From the NCBI GenBank assembly GCA_023374045.1, contig CM041777.1, positions 463,169,827-463,233,826 on the forward strand: 64,000 nt of DNA, read 5' to 3'. The DNA comes from Limonium bicolor. Lineage: Eukaryota; Streptophyta; Magnoliopsida; Caryophyllales; Plumbaginaceae. A program made the position numbers and the translations under genes. The first letter of the stretch is position 1, and each line of letters opens with the position of its first letter. The notes below the pieces were generated by a model that was given only the letters and a program-made list of their open reading frames with translations, did not search any database and was not told the DNA's origin. Positions 1-11,100 of the stretch are shown in pieces.

Positions 1-1451
1 AATTAAATGTAGACTTGGGTGGTGGTTGAATAGGGGACGGGGTTGAGGAGGTCGTAGAGGGATTAGATTTGGGCGGGGAAGTTATAGGCTGAGGGGTGAC
101 CGAGTTTGAGTTTGAGGTGGGCTGGTCAGACGAGGGAGTAGGGTGGAGAATTGGAAGGTTCAACGTGTAGGTATTATTATCTGTGGATGGTGAGGAGGAC
201 GGGTTGGGTTGCATTAGTTGTTGGTATGGAAACACGGTTTCAACAAATTGTACATGACCAGATGTGTAAACTCGTCTTGTAACCAGATAGAGGCAGAGAT
301 AACTGTGTTGATCAGCTGCATAACCTACAAAAATACATTTAGCGAACTTGGCATCGAGTTTGTTAGTAGCATACGGTTTGAGCCAGGATAACATAAGCAA
401 CCAAAACATCTCAATTTATGGTAAGTTGGAGGAATTTGCAAAAGTTTAGAATATGGAGAATTATAAGATAGTATAGACGTAGGAAGACGATTAATTAAGT
501 AAACAGCGGTGGCCATTGCATATGGCCTGTAAGTTAAAGGTAGGCTGGCGTGATGTAATAGAGAAAGGCCAGTTTCGGCAACGTGGCGATTCCGACGTTC
601 ACAAATGCCATTACGTTTGGGCGTGTGAGGAGGGATAGTGTGATGGCTGATGCCATGATTATGCAGAAAGGGGTGGAGGCCGAGGTATTCGTCACCGTTA
701 TCTGTGTATAAGATCTTGATTTGGTAGAAAAAAAAATCAACCAACGAAAAATAGTGTGAAGGTCAGATTTGTGGCGCATCGGAAATAACCAAAGGTAGCG
801 TGTATAATGATTAACTAGAAGACAAAAGTAATGAAGACCATCAGTAGACAAAATAGAAGAAGTTCAAACATCAGAAAAGATAACCTCAAGTGGATGTCAA
901 CGATGATTCAGAAAAGGGAAATTTATGGCTTTTATTCAGCTGCCAAGAAGTACAAGCAGATTGCTGAAATGTGTTGTTTGTAGAAAGAAAATTCTTATGA
1001 ATGTAACTACAAATGGAGGTGGAAGGGTGGTCAAGTCATTGATGCCACGATTGAGAAGACAAGGTAGAAACAGTGTAAACTTTGGGAGACGAAGTGCGCC
1101 ACTGGTAGAGACCATCAATGCATAAGCCTTGTGAGTGATTCTCCCTGTCTGTAGATCCTTGACAAAGAATGAATCAGGTAGGAATGTGATCGAGGATTTA
1201 GTTTGTGTAGTGAATTTTGAAAGGGACAAAACATTCTAAGTCATGGAGGGAACACATAAAGCATTTGGTAGGTGCATATCATAAATTGAGAGTGCTCCAG
1301 AGTGAGTAATGTTTAATCCCTTACCGTCACCGAGATGCAGAGAGTCCAGACCAGTGTAGGGATGGTGGAGAGCGAGGTTGGTCATATCGTTAGTAATGTG
1401 GTGAGTGGCTCCGGAGTCAACAAGAAATTCATGATTGGGAGAGCCGACCAT
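1..1451 (-). pseudogene. Copia pol: protease, pre-integrase and integrase remnants
   Basis: The protease part (1451-1236) contains LVDSGATHHIT, the DSG-type aspartic protease signature typical of Copia, followed by GDGKGLNITHSG. The next segment (1229-936) reads SLSKFTTQTKSSITFLPDSF, the gag-pre-integrase region. Integrase is split over two frames: STDGLHYFCLLVNHYTRYLW at about 851-740, then DNGDEYLG, RNGICERRNRH and YLINRLPTSIL at 744-325. These contain the aspartate and glutamate positions expected of a DDE integrase. From 320 to 1 a proline/serine-rich linker follows, as usual before RT. Frameshifts and stops make it non-functional. Confidence 0.85.
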
Positions 1452-1843
1452 AATTTTGTTCGCTTGAAGCTTAGAGAAGGAAGTGAAGGTAGGTCGGGGC
1501 GGAAGCTGAACGTGAGGAGGTGGCTGTGGTGGAGGTGGAAACGGATGGAACAGGGGCTGAAATGAGCTCTTCTAAGGCAGTGGTACTGCCGTTAACGAAG
1601 TGAAGCAAGCCATGGCCATCAAGGAGCACTTCGACCTAAATACGCCATGGTAAGTAGGTGGTGGGAAGAAGTTTGGTAACGTGAGCGAGGGTGATGACGG
1701 TAAATGGTTTGCTGGGTTCGTGTGGGTTGGGAAGCTTATGGTGGAGCCATGGAGACAAGGAGAAGAGAGGGAAGACGGATGACGAATGACGACGTTCCAC
1801 AGAGAAAAAAAATTAAAGAGATGATCGATGCTGCTTGATACCA

Positions 1844-2045
1844 TGTAAGAGAATAATGAGTAAAGGTTGATTTTCATTACAGAGATTAGTACACCTATTT
1901 ATACTAGATATTAGTAAAAAGAAAGCTGAAAATAGGTAGCTAACAGATCCAATAATTCAGTAGACTAATGTTATAGTCCTACTACTTCCTTGAGAATAGG
2001 ACAAAGTAAGTAAAACAAATCTATGTATTGTTATGGTTACCAACA
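1844..2045 (-). repeat. Copia 5' LTR (about 202 bp)
   Basis: On the minus strand the segment starts TGTTGGTAAC and ends CTCTTACA, directly followed by the primer-binding-like TGGTATCAAGC. It contains TATAAATAGG on the minus strand near 1890, a plausible promoter. The outer end is inferred from the TG start; the partner LTR is outside the window, so the length is not confirmed. Confidence 0.6.
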
Positions 2046-2411
2046 TCCTTTTACTACAATTCGGTTGTCCTTCCCCTTTTAGTTTTTTGAGTGTGAAGAA
2101 GTGAGATCATGAAAAAGTATCAAAGGTACCTGAGAATGAAGACTTGGCCGAGTGATCTTATTAGTTCATATTTGAAAGAACTTTGGAATGCTTCTAGGAA
2201 ACTTGCTTCGGATACCCTCAAGCTTGGTGGCTTCGCTACCACTTCTCCAATGGGTCGTTTATTTTACTGCCATGTAGGAGAAAGATGTGTTGTGCATTAA
2301 TTACTTAACACTAGTTTCGGTTAATTACTCACTACTCTAGTCGCTAGCTAGCTTAATGGGTTGACTTATATATGCTTGGACTCTGATATAAACCCACATC
2401 TAAATCATGGT
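2046..2411. other. Unassigned intergenic sequence
   Basis: A 63-codon open frame at 2109-2300 is present but has no recognisable domain or neighbouring exon. I see nothing else that can be named. Confidence 0.4.
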
Positions 2412-2800
2412 CACTACAAGAAAAACAGTAATTAGCGTCCAAATTTAGCGTCCAAATTTAGCGTCCGGTTTAAAGTCGGACACTAGTTTTTGATTAGCGT
2501 CTGATAATAGCATCCAATACTGAATGGACACTAAATTGCATCTAACGTAATGCCGGACACTAGGCGTGGACACATATTAGCATCTGAGTTTTTAATATTA
2601 GCTTCCGATCAGCAGTTAGACGCTAATTTACATCTAAAATTATCTTGGATGCTAGTCCGTCGTCATTTAGCATCCGCTCTCGTCGAACACTACTATATCC
2701 TTAGCGTCCGAAATCTATTTAGTGTCCACTTTTCAGACGCTAGTTTACATAGATTAAAAAATCCATCATTTAGCCTTAGGATACCATACCTCGTTAAACT
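2412..2800 (+). mobile_element. CACTA transposon terminal fragment
   Basis: The segment begins CACTACAAGAAAAACAG, a CACTA terminal inverted repeat. It is followed by many short subterminal motifs in both orientations: TTAGCGTCC and GGACACTA/GGACGCTAA. Such subterminal repeats bind the element's own transposase in the En/Spm family. I could not find a matching right end ending in TAGTG within the next 3 kb, so this is an isolated end or an element disrupted by later insertions. The right limit given is only where the subterminal repeats stop. Confidence 0.7.
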
Positions 2801-4140
2801 TAAGTAATGTTATATTATTGTTTACAGAAAAAAAAGTAATGCTATGTAATGTTTATGGAAAAAAATAATGCTAAGTTACGTTTTTACTGAAGAAGTTAAG
2901 TTATGACTCTTCCAGCTACTTAATTCTCATCCGTATGTCTGGTCGGTGCCTCTCCTTAGAGACTTTCTTCACGTGAGTCGATTGTGCTCTTCTTTCTCTT
3001 TCGTTCAATCTAAATTTATGACTATAGATCAATCGTTGTCACAGTGAAGGTCTCGATAGCGAATCCGGCTCCCGCTAGGTATTGACTTCGATCTGTTGTG
3101 GTATGTTACTTGAAGCCGTCAAATTGTTCGTCCTAATATAAGTTAGGGTTTTCGTTTCCTTCACTGATAGATATGGCTACTTGTCGTAAATGGTGATTAT
3201 TTTGAGAGCTTTACTGCGTTGGGGATATCTATATTGTCACCGATCTTTCACCCCCGCCAACTTCTCGATTGTTAAATGCTTTATCCCATCTTGATTTCAT
3301 CACCGATCATTACCTGACGGTAGCTTACACCACTTGGGTTTCAAGAAACCACAATGTCACCAAACTTCCATCTGTCTTGACTTCAATCTACTGTGGTATG
3401 TTACATTGTTGTTTCTTTAAAAGTTAGGGTTTCGGTTTCCTTGATTGATAGCTATGCCGATTGGTTTCAGTTTGGATTGTATTGTGCTGGTGTATTTTAC
3501 ATCCGTACTTCTTATGGTTTCAGGTTATTTTAGACAATATAAAGCTTTGAATCTTCTACACCTCATTGCAGTGTAGCTGATGTGAGTCCCTTTGGCTTTG
3601 TTGTGTGAATCATTGGTAATAGTGACTGATCATCTTTATTAGTTGAATACCTCTTTCTATTTGTAGATTAAATGAAGTTGTTGTTGGTGCATGTTAAATA
3701 GGGCAACTATTTGTTAGTTGTTCTTTGGAATGCTTTCAGTGTGGTATGGAATTAGGTTCTCCTTGATTCTTTGATTTGGATGATGTTATATATATTATCC
3801 ATTAGTTTTTTATTTTTGATAAGTTCTAGGAATGGGAGAAAGATTAACATGAATTGATGAACTGTGCGCTCAAGTAGCTTTTTTCTGGGAGAAAGATTAG
3901 CATCTCAAGATGTTGTGAAATAACGTGTCCTTGTATGTTGTGCTTTTGCTTTCTATGATGTATGTTTGAAATCTGTGTTGATTAAATTCTAGGATAGCAT
4001 TATGTTTTGTCTTTATTTTAGCATGATCTTCTGTACCATTCACTTGATTAGTCAAGCTAAATTGATTATCTTAATAGTAGTTGTTGCGTTAAGGCTGAAG
4101 CAATTAGTTACCAGTACCTTTCCAGTTACTTAAGACAACA
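2801..4140. other. Unassigned sequence with an internal duplication
   Basis: No coding region is recognisable. Two stretches of roughly 100 bases resemble each other (about 3081-3180 and 3370-3465): both run from a GACTTC(G/A)ATCT-like start through GTGGTATGTTAC to a TTAGGGTTT(C/T)-containing end. They may be the 5' leader of the zinc-knuckle retroelement fragment that follows. Confidence 0.35.
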
Positions 4141-4145
4141 TGCTG

Positions 4146-4295
4146 GTGATTTGTTCTATCTGTGGGCTTTTCACTCACACTACTGCTACATGTCCGACCC
4201 TCTGGCCGGTGGATGAGGCTAGTGCTTTGTACGGGATGTGGCTCTCAACAGAGAATTTTCAAGCTCGAATGCTCCCACAGAAGAACATATAGATG
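4146..4295 (+). pseudogene. Retroelement zinc-knuckle (CCHC) fragment, possibly LINE ORF1
   Basis: In one frame the sequence reads CSICGLFTHTTATCP, a CX2CX4HX4C zinc knuckle as found at the end of LINE-1 ORF1 and in gag proteins. It is followed by LYGMWL, which resembles the YGPWL-type tail of plant L1 ORF1. The frame stops soon after. An A-rich run at about 5164-5173 could be the 3' poly(A) of the same insertion, which would make the element about 1-2 kb and internally deleted. No reverse transcriptase motif is visible, so the LINE assignment is tentative. Confidence 0.45.
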
Positions 4296-6065
4296 GACCC
4301 TTAGAGCCCACCATAGAGAGTAGAGCATCATCAATCATGGGGCTCATATTCCCCTTGTCCATCTGCTTGGGTCAATCGCTCATGCCCGATGGCCACATTC
4401 CCCAACCAGGTGGTGGATCTTTCTGACTCTTCAAATGACACCCATAAGAGGAAATGCAATGAGATTCTCAAGGATGCTTGAAGGTCAAATATTGGGATAT
4501 TCAGCTGGCGGAGGGAAAGAGGAAAGAAAAAGATAAATTGTTTGTTAGTGCTACCTAGGTTGCTTAAATTGTGGAGCTGGACAAGAATAAGAACAACTTG
4601 GTTCAGGATACTCCTTAAAACTAGCACGGGAGGGGGGGTGATTTGCGACTTGGTAGGTGTCTTGGCGAGGACGCAGCCCATGCACCTAATGCTCTTGGTA
4701 TTGCGTCCTATTTGTTACTACTTAGACTTGGAAATTCCCTAGTTTTAACTATCGACTTAAGCTTGGCCCTGGTCTATTTAATTTTAGGTAGTTTAGTCTG
4801 GATGTTTTTGTATGGATGATGGCCTTGGTTTGTGGCTTTTAGGACAGTCATCAGACTGGTGTGGTGGGTGTGGGTGTGGATGTGCTTCGAAAATGATAAT
4901 GCATAGGTTTGATCTTGGCGTTTGTTTTCTACAATCGCAGACTCTTCAAAGAGCTTCTATGCGTATGGAGGATGAAGCTACTCTTTTGGGTGGGTTATTT
5001 CGGCAATGACGGGTGGTTTAGGGGTGTTGATTGGCCGGCCATTGGTTAGTGGTGGTTGAAGGTTTCTTTAGACTTTTGTGATCTTTGCTCCTGTATTACT
5101 AGTGTTAATCATGGTAGTTGGATCTTAAACTTGTAATTATCTACAAATATGGTTAACTTTACGAAAAAAAAATATTAGTGTAATATATTTAACTAATTGA
5201 AACTTGAATTCTTTAGGAATGAAGTCATTACTTTGAATGCAACAAATTATCAAAAAGGGTGTAAATATGGAACACTAACTTAATGTATGAGTGAAAGGAA
5301 AGAAAACCATAAATACATAGGAACAAGACCGATAAACTAAACAAAGTCGTTAGCGCAATCAGAATTTATGTGGCCTTAGAGGAGAGTACAAGCATCACAA
5401 AAAAACTACTAATGGCATTTAGGAGCAATGAAGACGCATTGGTGGAGAAAGTAGGTTTAGGTTGAACGAATAACCATGTAAACATGCCCATACGAGACGT
5501 AGGATGAAGCTATAAAGGCTATTCTACAAACAGTACAGGGACTGGCGTCTGGCGATAACGCCAAGGTAGAAGGTGGCATATGTGGACAGCAACAATTGAA
5601 GAAAAAAAAGAATAAATAAAGCTACGTACTGAGAGTGTGTGTGACTGTACAAGGAAATTTTGAAAAAAATAATAATAATACAGCAACATGTGTGTCGTGA
5701 GTAGAGAAAATTCACATTTGGAAACACTACATTTTTGCTATGTGTCACACCCTGGTTGGGTGAATAGAAAATGTATATTCAATTTTTAAGTGTTATAGCT
5801 TACAAATATAAATGCAAAAATAAAAAAATTATACCATTGTTCATCATAGTTCATGCTCTTCAAAACAAAATGCATCATGGATATGTTTTGGTAAACTTAA
5901 AATTCTATGTTTTTGTAATGAGTATATTACGCATTTTAAAAGTGAATCTTATTCATTAACAAAATGAATCTTCTTTGATAATAATCTAAAAATAATTATT
6001 ATTTACAATCATAAATTTACTAAAACATCGAAGGAACTATTAGGGTCTGTGGTTTACGGATTAAG
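4296..6065. other. AT-rich intergenic sequence
   Basis: Open frames here are short and carry no known motif. There is an A-run at about 5164 and a (AAT)n run near 5668. I see no gene. Confidence 0.4.
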
Positions 6066-6540
6066 GAAAATTGTCGAGTTATTGACGATAATATAAAGTA
6101 TAAAAAGAATTCAAAAAAGATTACCATACACCACACACCCTAAAAACCACCCTAGGAAAGCTAAAAAAACGTCGAAGACATTTTAGGGTTTGTAGTGCAG
6201 GGTTTAGGGTCAACCCTAAACCATAAACCATAAACCCTAAAAAACTGTCGAGTCAGTGGTAACACAATAAAGTATAGAACGACTTCAAAAAATATTACCC
6301 AACACCACTCAACCTAAAAACCACTCCAGGAAAGCTAAAAACGTCGAAGGCATTTTTTGGGTTTATAGTGCAGGGTTTAGGCCACAACCCCTAAAAAGCT
6401 GTCGAGCTAGTGACGACATTATAAAATATAGAACAACTTCAAAAAAATTATCCTACACTACACACCCTAAAAACCACCATAAGAAAACTAAAAAAATGCA
6501 GAGAGAATTTTTAGGGTTTATAGTATGGGGTTTAGCTTCG
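6066..6540. repeat. Three-unit tandem repeat with telomere-like CCCTAAA runs
   Basis: Three diverged copies of about 145-175 bp start near 6068, 6244 and 6399, each with CTGTCGAG or TTGTCGAG. Each copy continues with a TATAAAGTATA/AAAATATA segment, ACTTCAAAAAA, ACACACCCTAAAAACCACC, AAGCTAAAAA, and a TAGGGTTTRTAGT block. The first unit ends in CCCTAAACCATAAACCATAAACCCTAAA, close to the plant telomere repeat but interrupted. Confidence 0.75.
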
Positions 6541-6554
6541 CTTTTAAGAATGTA

Positions 6555-7230
6555 AAGTATTCACATTGTTTAATGTGAAAGGTTCATTTTTCTTAAACAT
6601 AAGATTCACTTTTTCAAACAAATTATTCACTTTCAATAAATGAAAGGTTCATACTATTCTTGCATAAGTTTGTGTAAGATTCGCTTTTCTTAAACAAAAT
6701 ATTCACTTTGCAAAAATATAAGATTCACTTTTCAAAAACCTCGGATTCACTTTTATAACAACCTCTGATTCACTTTTCCCAAACGTCTGATTCACTTTTG
6801 TTAATCATCTGATTCACTTTTTAAAAACCTTTGATTTACTTTTTAAAAATCTAGCTCTTATTCACATTTCTTAACCCTCTTAATCACTTCAGTTAAACAA
6901 ATCTATGTTTACGAGATTCACTTTTGTTAAACACCTGATTCACTTTTAACAACTTCTAATTCTCTTTTAATAACCTTTGATTCACTTTTCTTGAATCGCT
7001 TATTTACTTTTTCTAAAAACCTCTGATTCACTTTTAACAACATTTTATTCACTTTTCTTAGACTTAAAACTCACTTTTCAATAAATGAAAGGTTCATATT
7101 ATTCCCGCATAAGATTCATTTTTCTTGAACTTAAGATTTAATGTGAAAGATTCACTTTTCTTTAACATAAGATTTACTCTTTTTAAACATAAGATTCACT
7201 TTTCTTAAACGAAAGATTCACTTTAAAAAA
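6555..7230. repeat. Degenerate GATTCACTTTT minisatellite
   Basis: The motif GATTCACTTTT followed by CTTAAACATAA-like or ATAACAACCTCT-like spacers recurs about twenty times or more over 670 bp, with a period of roughly 25-35 bp and many substitutions. A longer block, AATGAAAGGTTCATA(C/T)TATTC, occurs near 6640 and again near 7083, so higher-order duplication is also present. Confidence 0.75.
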
Positions 7231-8134
7231 AACAAAATGTTAAACATGTTTTCATTAGATACTATATGTCAATATCTAAATTCATGAAACTATTAAAAAT
7301 TACTAATGTGGTTCAATTATTAACAACCATTTAAAAAAAATAGATCTCTCCCCACATATAACTCTAGAACGGTTAATAACACCAAGAAACTAAACACCAT
7401 CAATGAAGACTAATATAATTCAAACATTAATCACCTCACAATAAAAAAAGATACTCTACCCCATTCAATCCTTTGATGGCTAACACTATAAAAAAACAAC
7501 CAACATCAAAACATATAAAAATTATGTATTTTATTTATTTTTACGGTGAACCTTAAAACAGATGTACATACAAAAAATATAAAATATTAAATTTATGAAT
7601 ATAGATCTTATTTTAAAGAGGACCAACCGTATAAAATTTATATTATTTGAAATAATATTTAATAAACAACAATTTAAAATTTAATAAAAGGACAGATAAA
7701 AAAAGATAAAAATAGTACCTATCACAGCTCCAGAAATGGCGTTTACAAAGACAGATACCGACTCTATCAGCATCATACATTCATTAATGAAGCTAAAAGA
7801 GGTTCGTTGGTGTTATCAAGTTCGATGGATGAAACAATTCCAAACACAATTTTGATTTCAATTAATAGCAACTCAAAATTTAGCGGCAAAGATCGTTTTT
7901 CCCCGCCTAATAGTACAAATTATAACGTTTGAAACACCCCCCTTGACTCCCTTCGACTGCTCTAAAATTTAGGCACCTCATTGCACTGCATATTCAAGGT
8001 TTCAGACATGGAAGGGTGAAGAAAAAACTCTCTTGATTGGGGAAGAAACGTTTGCACAAGATCCAGTAACCAACACCACAAATTGTCCATTGCACCCACA
8101 CACGGATGGCAATATTAGGACGCAATATGACTCT
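7231..8134. other. AT-rich sequence downstream of BOP1
   Basis: This region lies 3' of the BOP1 stop codon and should include its 3' UTR. A minus-strand AATAAA occurs only about 600 bases away, near 7530, so the poly(A) site is not resolved. No other feature is visible. Confidence 0.35.
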
Positions 8135-11100
8135 CTATTTGTCACAGTATAATCTAATCACTGAATCAGCCCCTGCCGTCAAAAGCCAAGGCTGTACCGG
8201 GTGGAATTTGCAATCCAATACTCCTATAACGACAAACAATAGGATTTTAGACTAGTGGAGCCAGCATTAATACGAAAGTACCATACCATGAAGCGTAACG
8301 ACAAATAAACCACACAGGCATTCAAACTACTAACCTCTCCCATTTGCACTTGAATGCCCTCGGAGGAATTTCAGTGGAACAATATAAGGATCCTTGTTAA
8401 GATCTTGATAGACCATTCCATGGCAAATATAAGCTGAGCAATCTTCAGATGATGATGCGAAAAGTGGATATGAACGGTGAAAAGCCACATTTGTGGTGTC
8501 CTTTGTATGTGCCCTGAGGACATGCAAAGGACGCATCATCAATACAAAATTAATACAAGACAGCATGTTAATTTCTTTAATTTTATGGAACGGGTGTCTG
8601 GGAAGTAATTATATTGCACATTACGTTATAACTCGTACTCCATATGATACGGTCTTTCTTTTATATTGGAACTTCTACAAGGACCATTTTGTAAAGTTGC
8701 TAGAGAGAACCAGTCTCACTTTGCAATTAGAGATGGGTATTCAATAATTCTAGGGAGCTACTTCCAGAAACAAATGAGTGAGCAGCTATTCCGTCAGAGA
8801 TAGTCTATACAGTTTTTAGACCTTTTAAAAATAAGCAACAGACATTGACAAGCACCCAAATCATTGCTGAAAAGTGCCAGATCAAATCGTATGCTTAATA
8901 AGATGGTGAAGAAGTAATTTAAGGTTCACATTATGATACGACAAACAAGCATTATGTTCAGGTATATTTCAGGATGAGGAAACATACTTGAGCACTCTGA
9001 AAGGCTGAGTAGATAAATCCATATCAAACCAGCACACTTTTCCTTCTCTGCTCCCCACAATCACATTGTCTCCTACATAAAAGACAAAAAACACAGACTT
9101 ATGAAGACAGAACTAAAGGTCAACACACAGCAAGTCCTCATATAAGACTGGATATATGATATATACCTCCAGGATGAATCGCAATGGATGAAATTTCTCG
9201 AACTCCTGCAGTAAGCTTCTTAACAAGCTTATGCTTCACTAGATCATATACACGAACATACTTCTTTGTCGCAACAAAGACAAAAGAACGTGATGGATGA
9301 AAAGCTGCAGCTACTGGTATACCACGCAATTTAAATAAGATTTTTTGACTAATTTTCTTCGACAGTTGATGCATGAGTACTGCCCTTGATTCACGTACAA
9401 AAGAGTCAAGGATAGTGAACAATTCAATACACTATACATCAAACACTCACATGATCAACATACAATAACAATGACATGGATGACATCTAGTCATCAGAAT
9501 CATTCATGCACTAACCTATAGGCAACATAGAAAGGACAGCTAGATGATTCTGTCACTACTCCACAAAAGCAATAGTTATCTATAGTAGCAAATTGATGCA
9601 AGAGATGTGTTTTTGAACAAAAGTTTATATTATACTTCTGCAGCAATTACATTACACCAGTTTGCAAGCAGCTTAAGAGAAACAGTTAATCAATATTATA
9701 ACATACATGTACCAATAACATGTAACAGGTATGACCAAGTGAATCTCCAACCATCAAAGAAGACAAAAACAAAAGAAGAGACATCAAAAAATAAATCTTG
9801 GTCATACAGGTCTGCGGACAGAGGCAGCATATCTTCAGGCCACGTAGCTTACAGTTCTTAACCCAACACATACAGACAACTAGAGTAGTATATACATGAT
9901 AGATCCAACCAGACAGCCATTTGTCAAAATAATATGCACATATAACACCAAACACAATTGCTTAATATGTAAACAGACAATTCAGAAAATAAAATCACAT
10001 GTGAACTGCACAATATCAACATAATCATCCAGTAGACATAAATAAACAACAATACATAGGAAGGATATCTGCTGGGACTATAGTACAAAAATAGTCTCCT
10101 CGTCGGTGCCACTCCAAAGAAGACACACTCTGCAAATATCACAAGAGAATGAAAAGTAAATTCAGATCCAACCCTCCAGGAAGTCTCAGGACAAGGTGTT
10201 GTGACCAGCTGATATAATGGTAAATACCTTGAAATGAGATATCCGTATACCTCCATGCTTGTCATCTTGAAGCCAATTGACAAAGGAGGTAGTGTTACCT
10301 ACAAAACAGATACAGTAGGATGAGGAAATTCTGATTCTTTGACATAAAACTTCATATATATCCATCAAAATGCTGACCATTGTCCTCTGGAGTTGTAGGT
10401 TTCCCAACATGCAAAACTTGTTCAACCTTCCTTTTTTCTTCATTGGTCCCAACCCCAGCATGCAAAATCAGAACATCAGCTCCTCTGCAGAAATCACAAG
10501 GATATCATTAGCCATTCAACAGGTCATGTGTCAACAATGCAGAAGATCAGCAGATATGATGACCAAGAAGGTAGTTCTTACACGGTGATTGCTAAAATTG
10601 GAAGCTGTTTTACAGGATTCCATGCCACATGCTTGACAGGTTCACCAAAATCCCAGACACGAATACATCTGCCATTATTAAGCTGCCAAACTCTTACTGT
10701 CCCATCGCTAGAACCTACAGAGACATTAATGATCATGATTCAAACTTCCGACAACATTTCATTTATAACTGCAAAAGTAACATCCAGTATAGATACTAAT
10801 GAAACTACATAGCATGATCTACAAAAAAAAAAGGTACCAGAGGCAACAAATCTCCCAGAAGGATCAAGTGAAATTGAAACAACAGCAGCCGTGTGACCCT
10901 TAAGCTCTTCGTGGCATATAATAGGGTAAGGCTCAAAGTCTTTAGGATTTGGTAACTTGGGCTTGATAGCATCAGGATCAATGTTGAGCTGAAAGAAATT
11001 AACTCAGATCATCTTTTTTTCCATAATTAATCAATAACTTGTTCCTAGATATCAGATGGCAAAACTTACTCTTCTTTTGTGAACCCTAGGACACATGTAT

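Larger units (their letters stand above)
1..2045 (-). mobile_element. Ty1/Copia retrotransposon, decayed, cut by the window edge
   Basis: Read on the minus strand from about 2045 to 1, this region has an LTR, a primer-binding site, a protease-like segment, a pre-integrase segment and an integrase core, the order PR-INT expected of Copia elements. A primer-binding-like TGGTATCAAGC lies directly inside the LTR at about 1833-1843. Only about 400 bases separate it from the protease, so gag is largely deleted. The coding frames are broken several times, for example inside integrase near 740. Reverse transcriptase and RNase H would lie to the left of the window. I infer a dead element; the family assignment rests on the integrase and protease motifs. 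Confidence 0.85.

Noticed and set aside
5723..5750. CACTACATTTTTGC as the partner end of the CACTA fragment at 2412
   Set aside because: It has the same orientation as the left end rather than the inverted one and lacks the subterminal repeats.
8493..8747. A plus-strand 84-codon frame
   Set aside because: Antisense shadow of the BOP1 exon and neighbouring intron.
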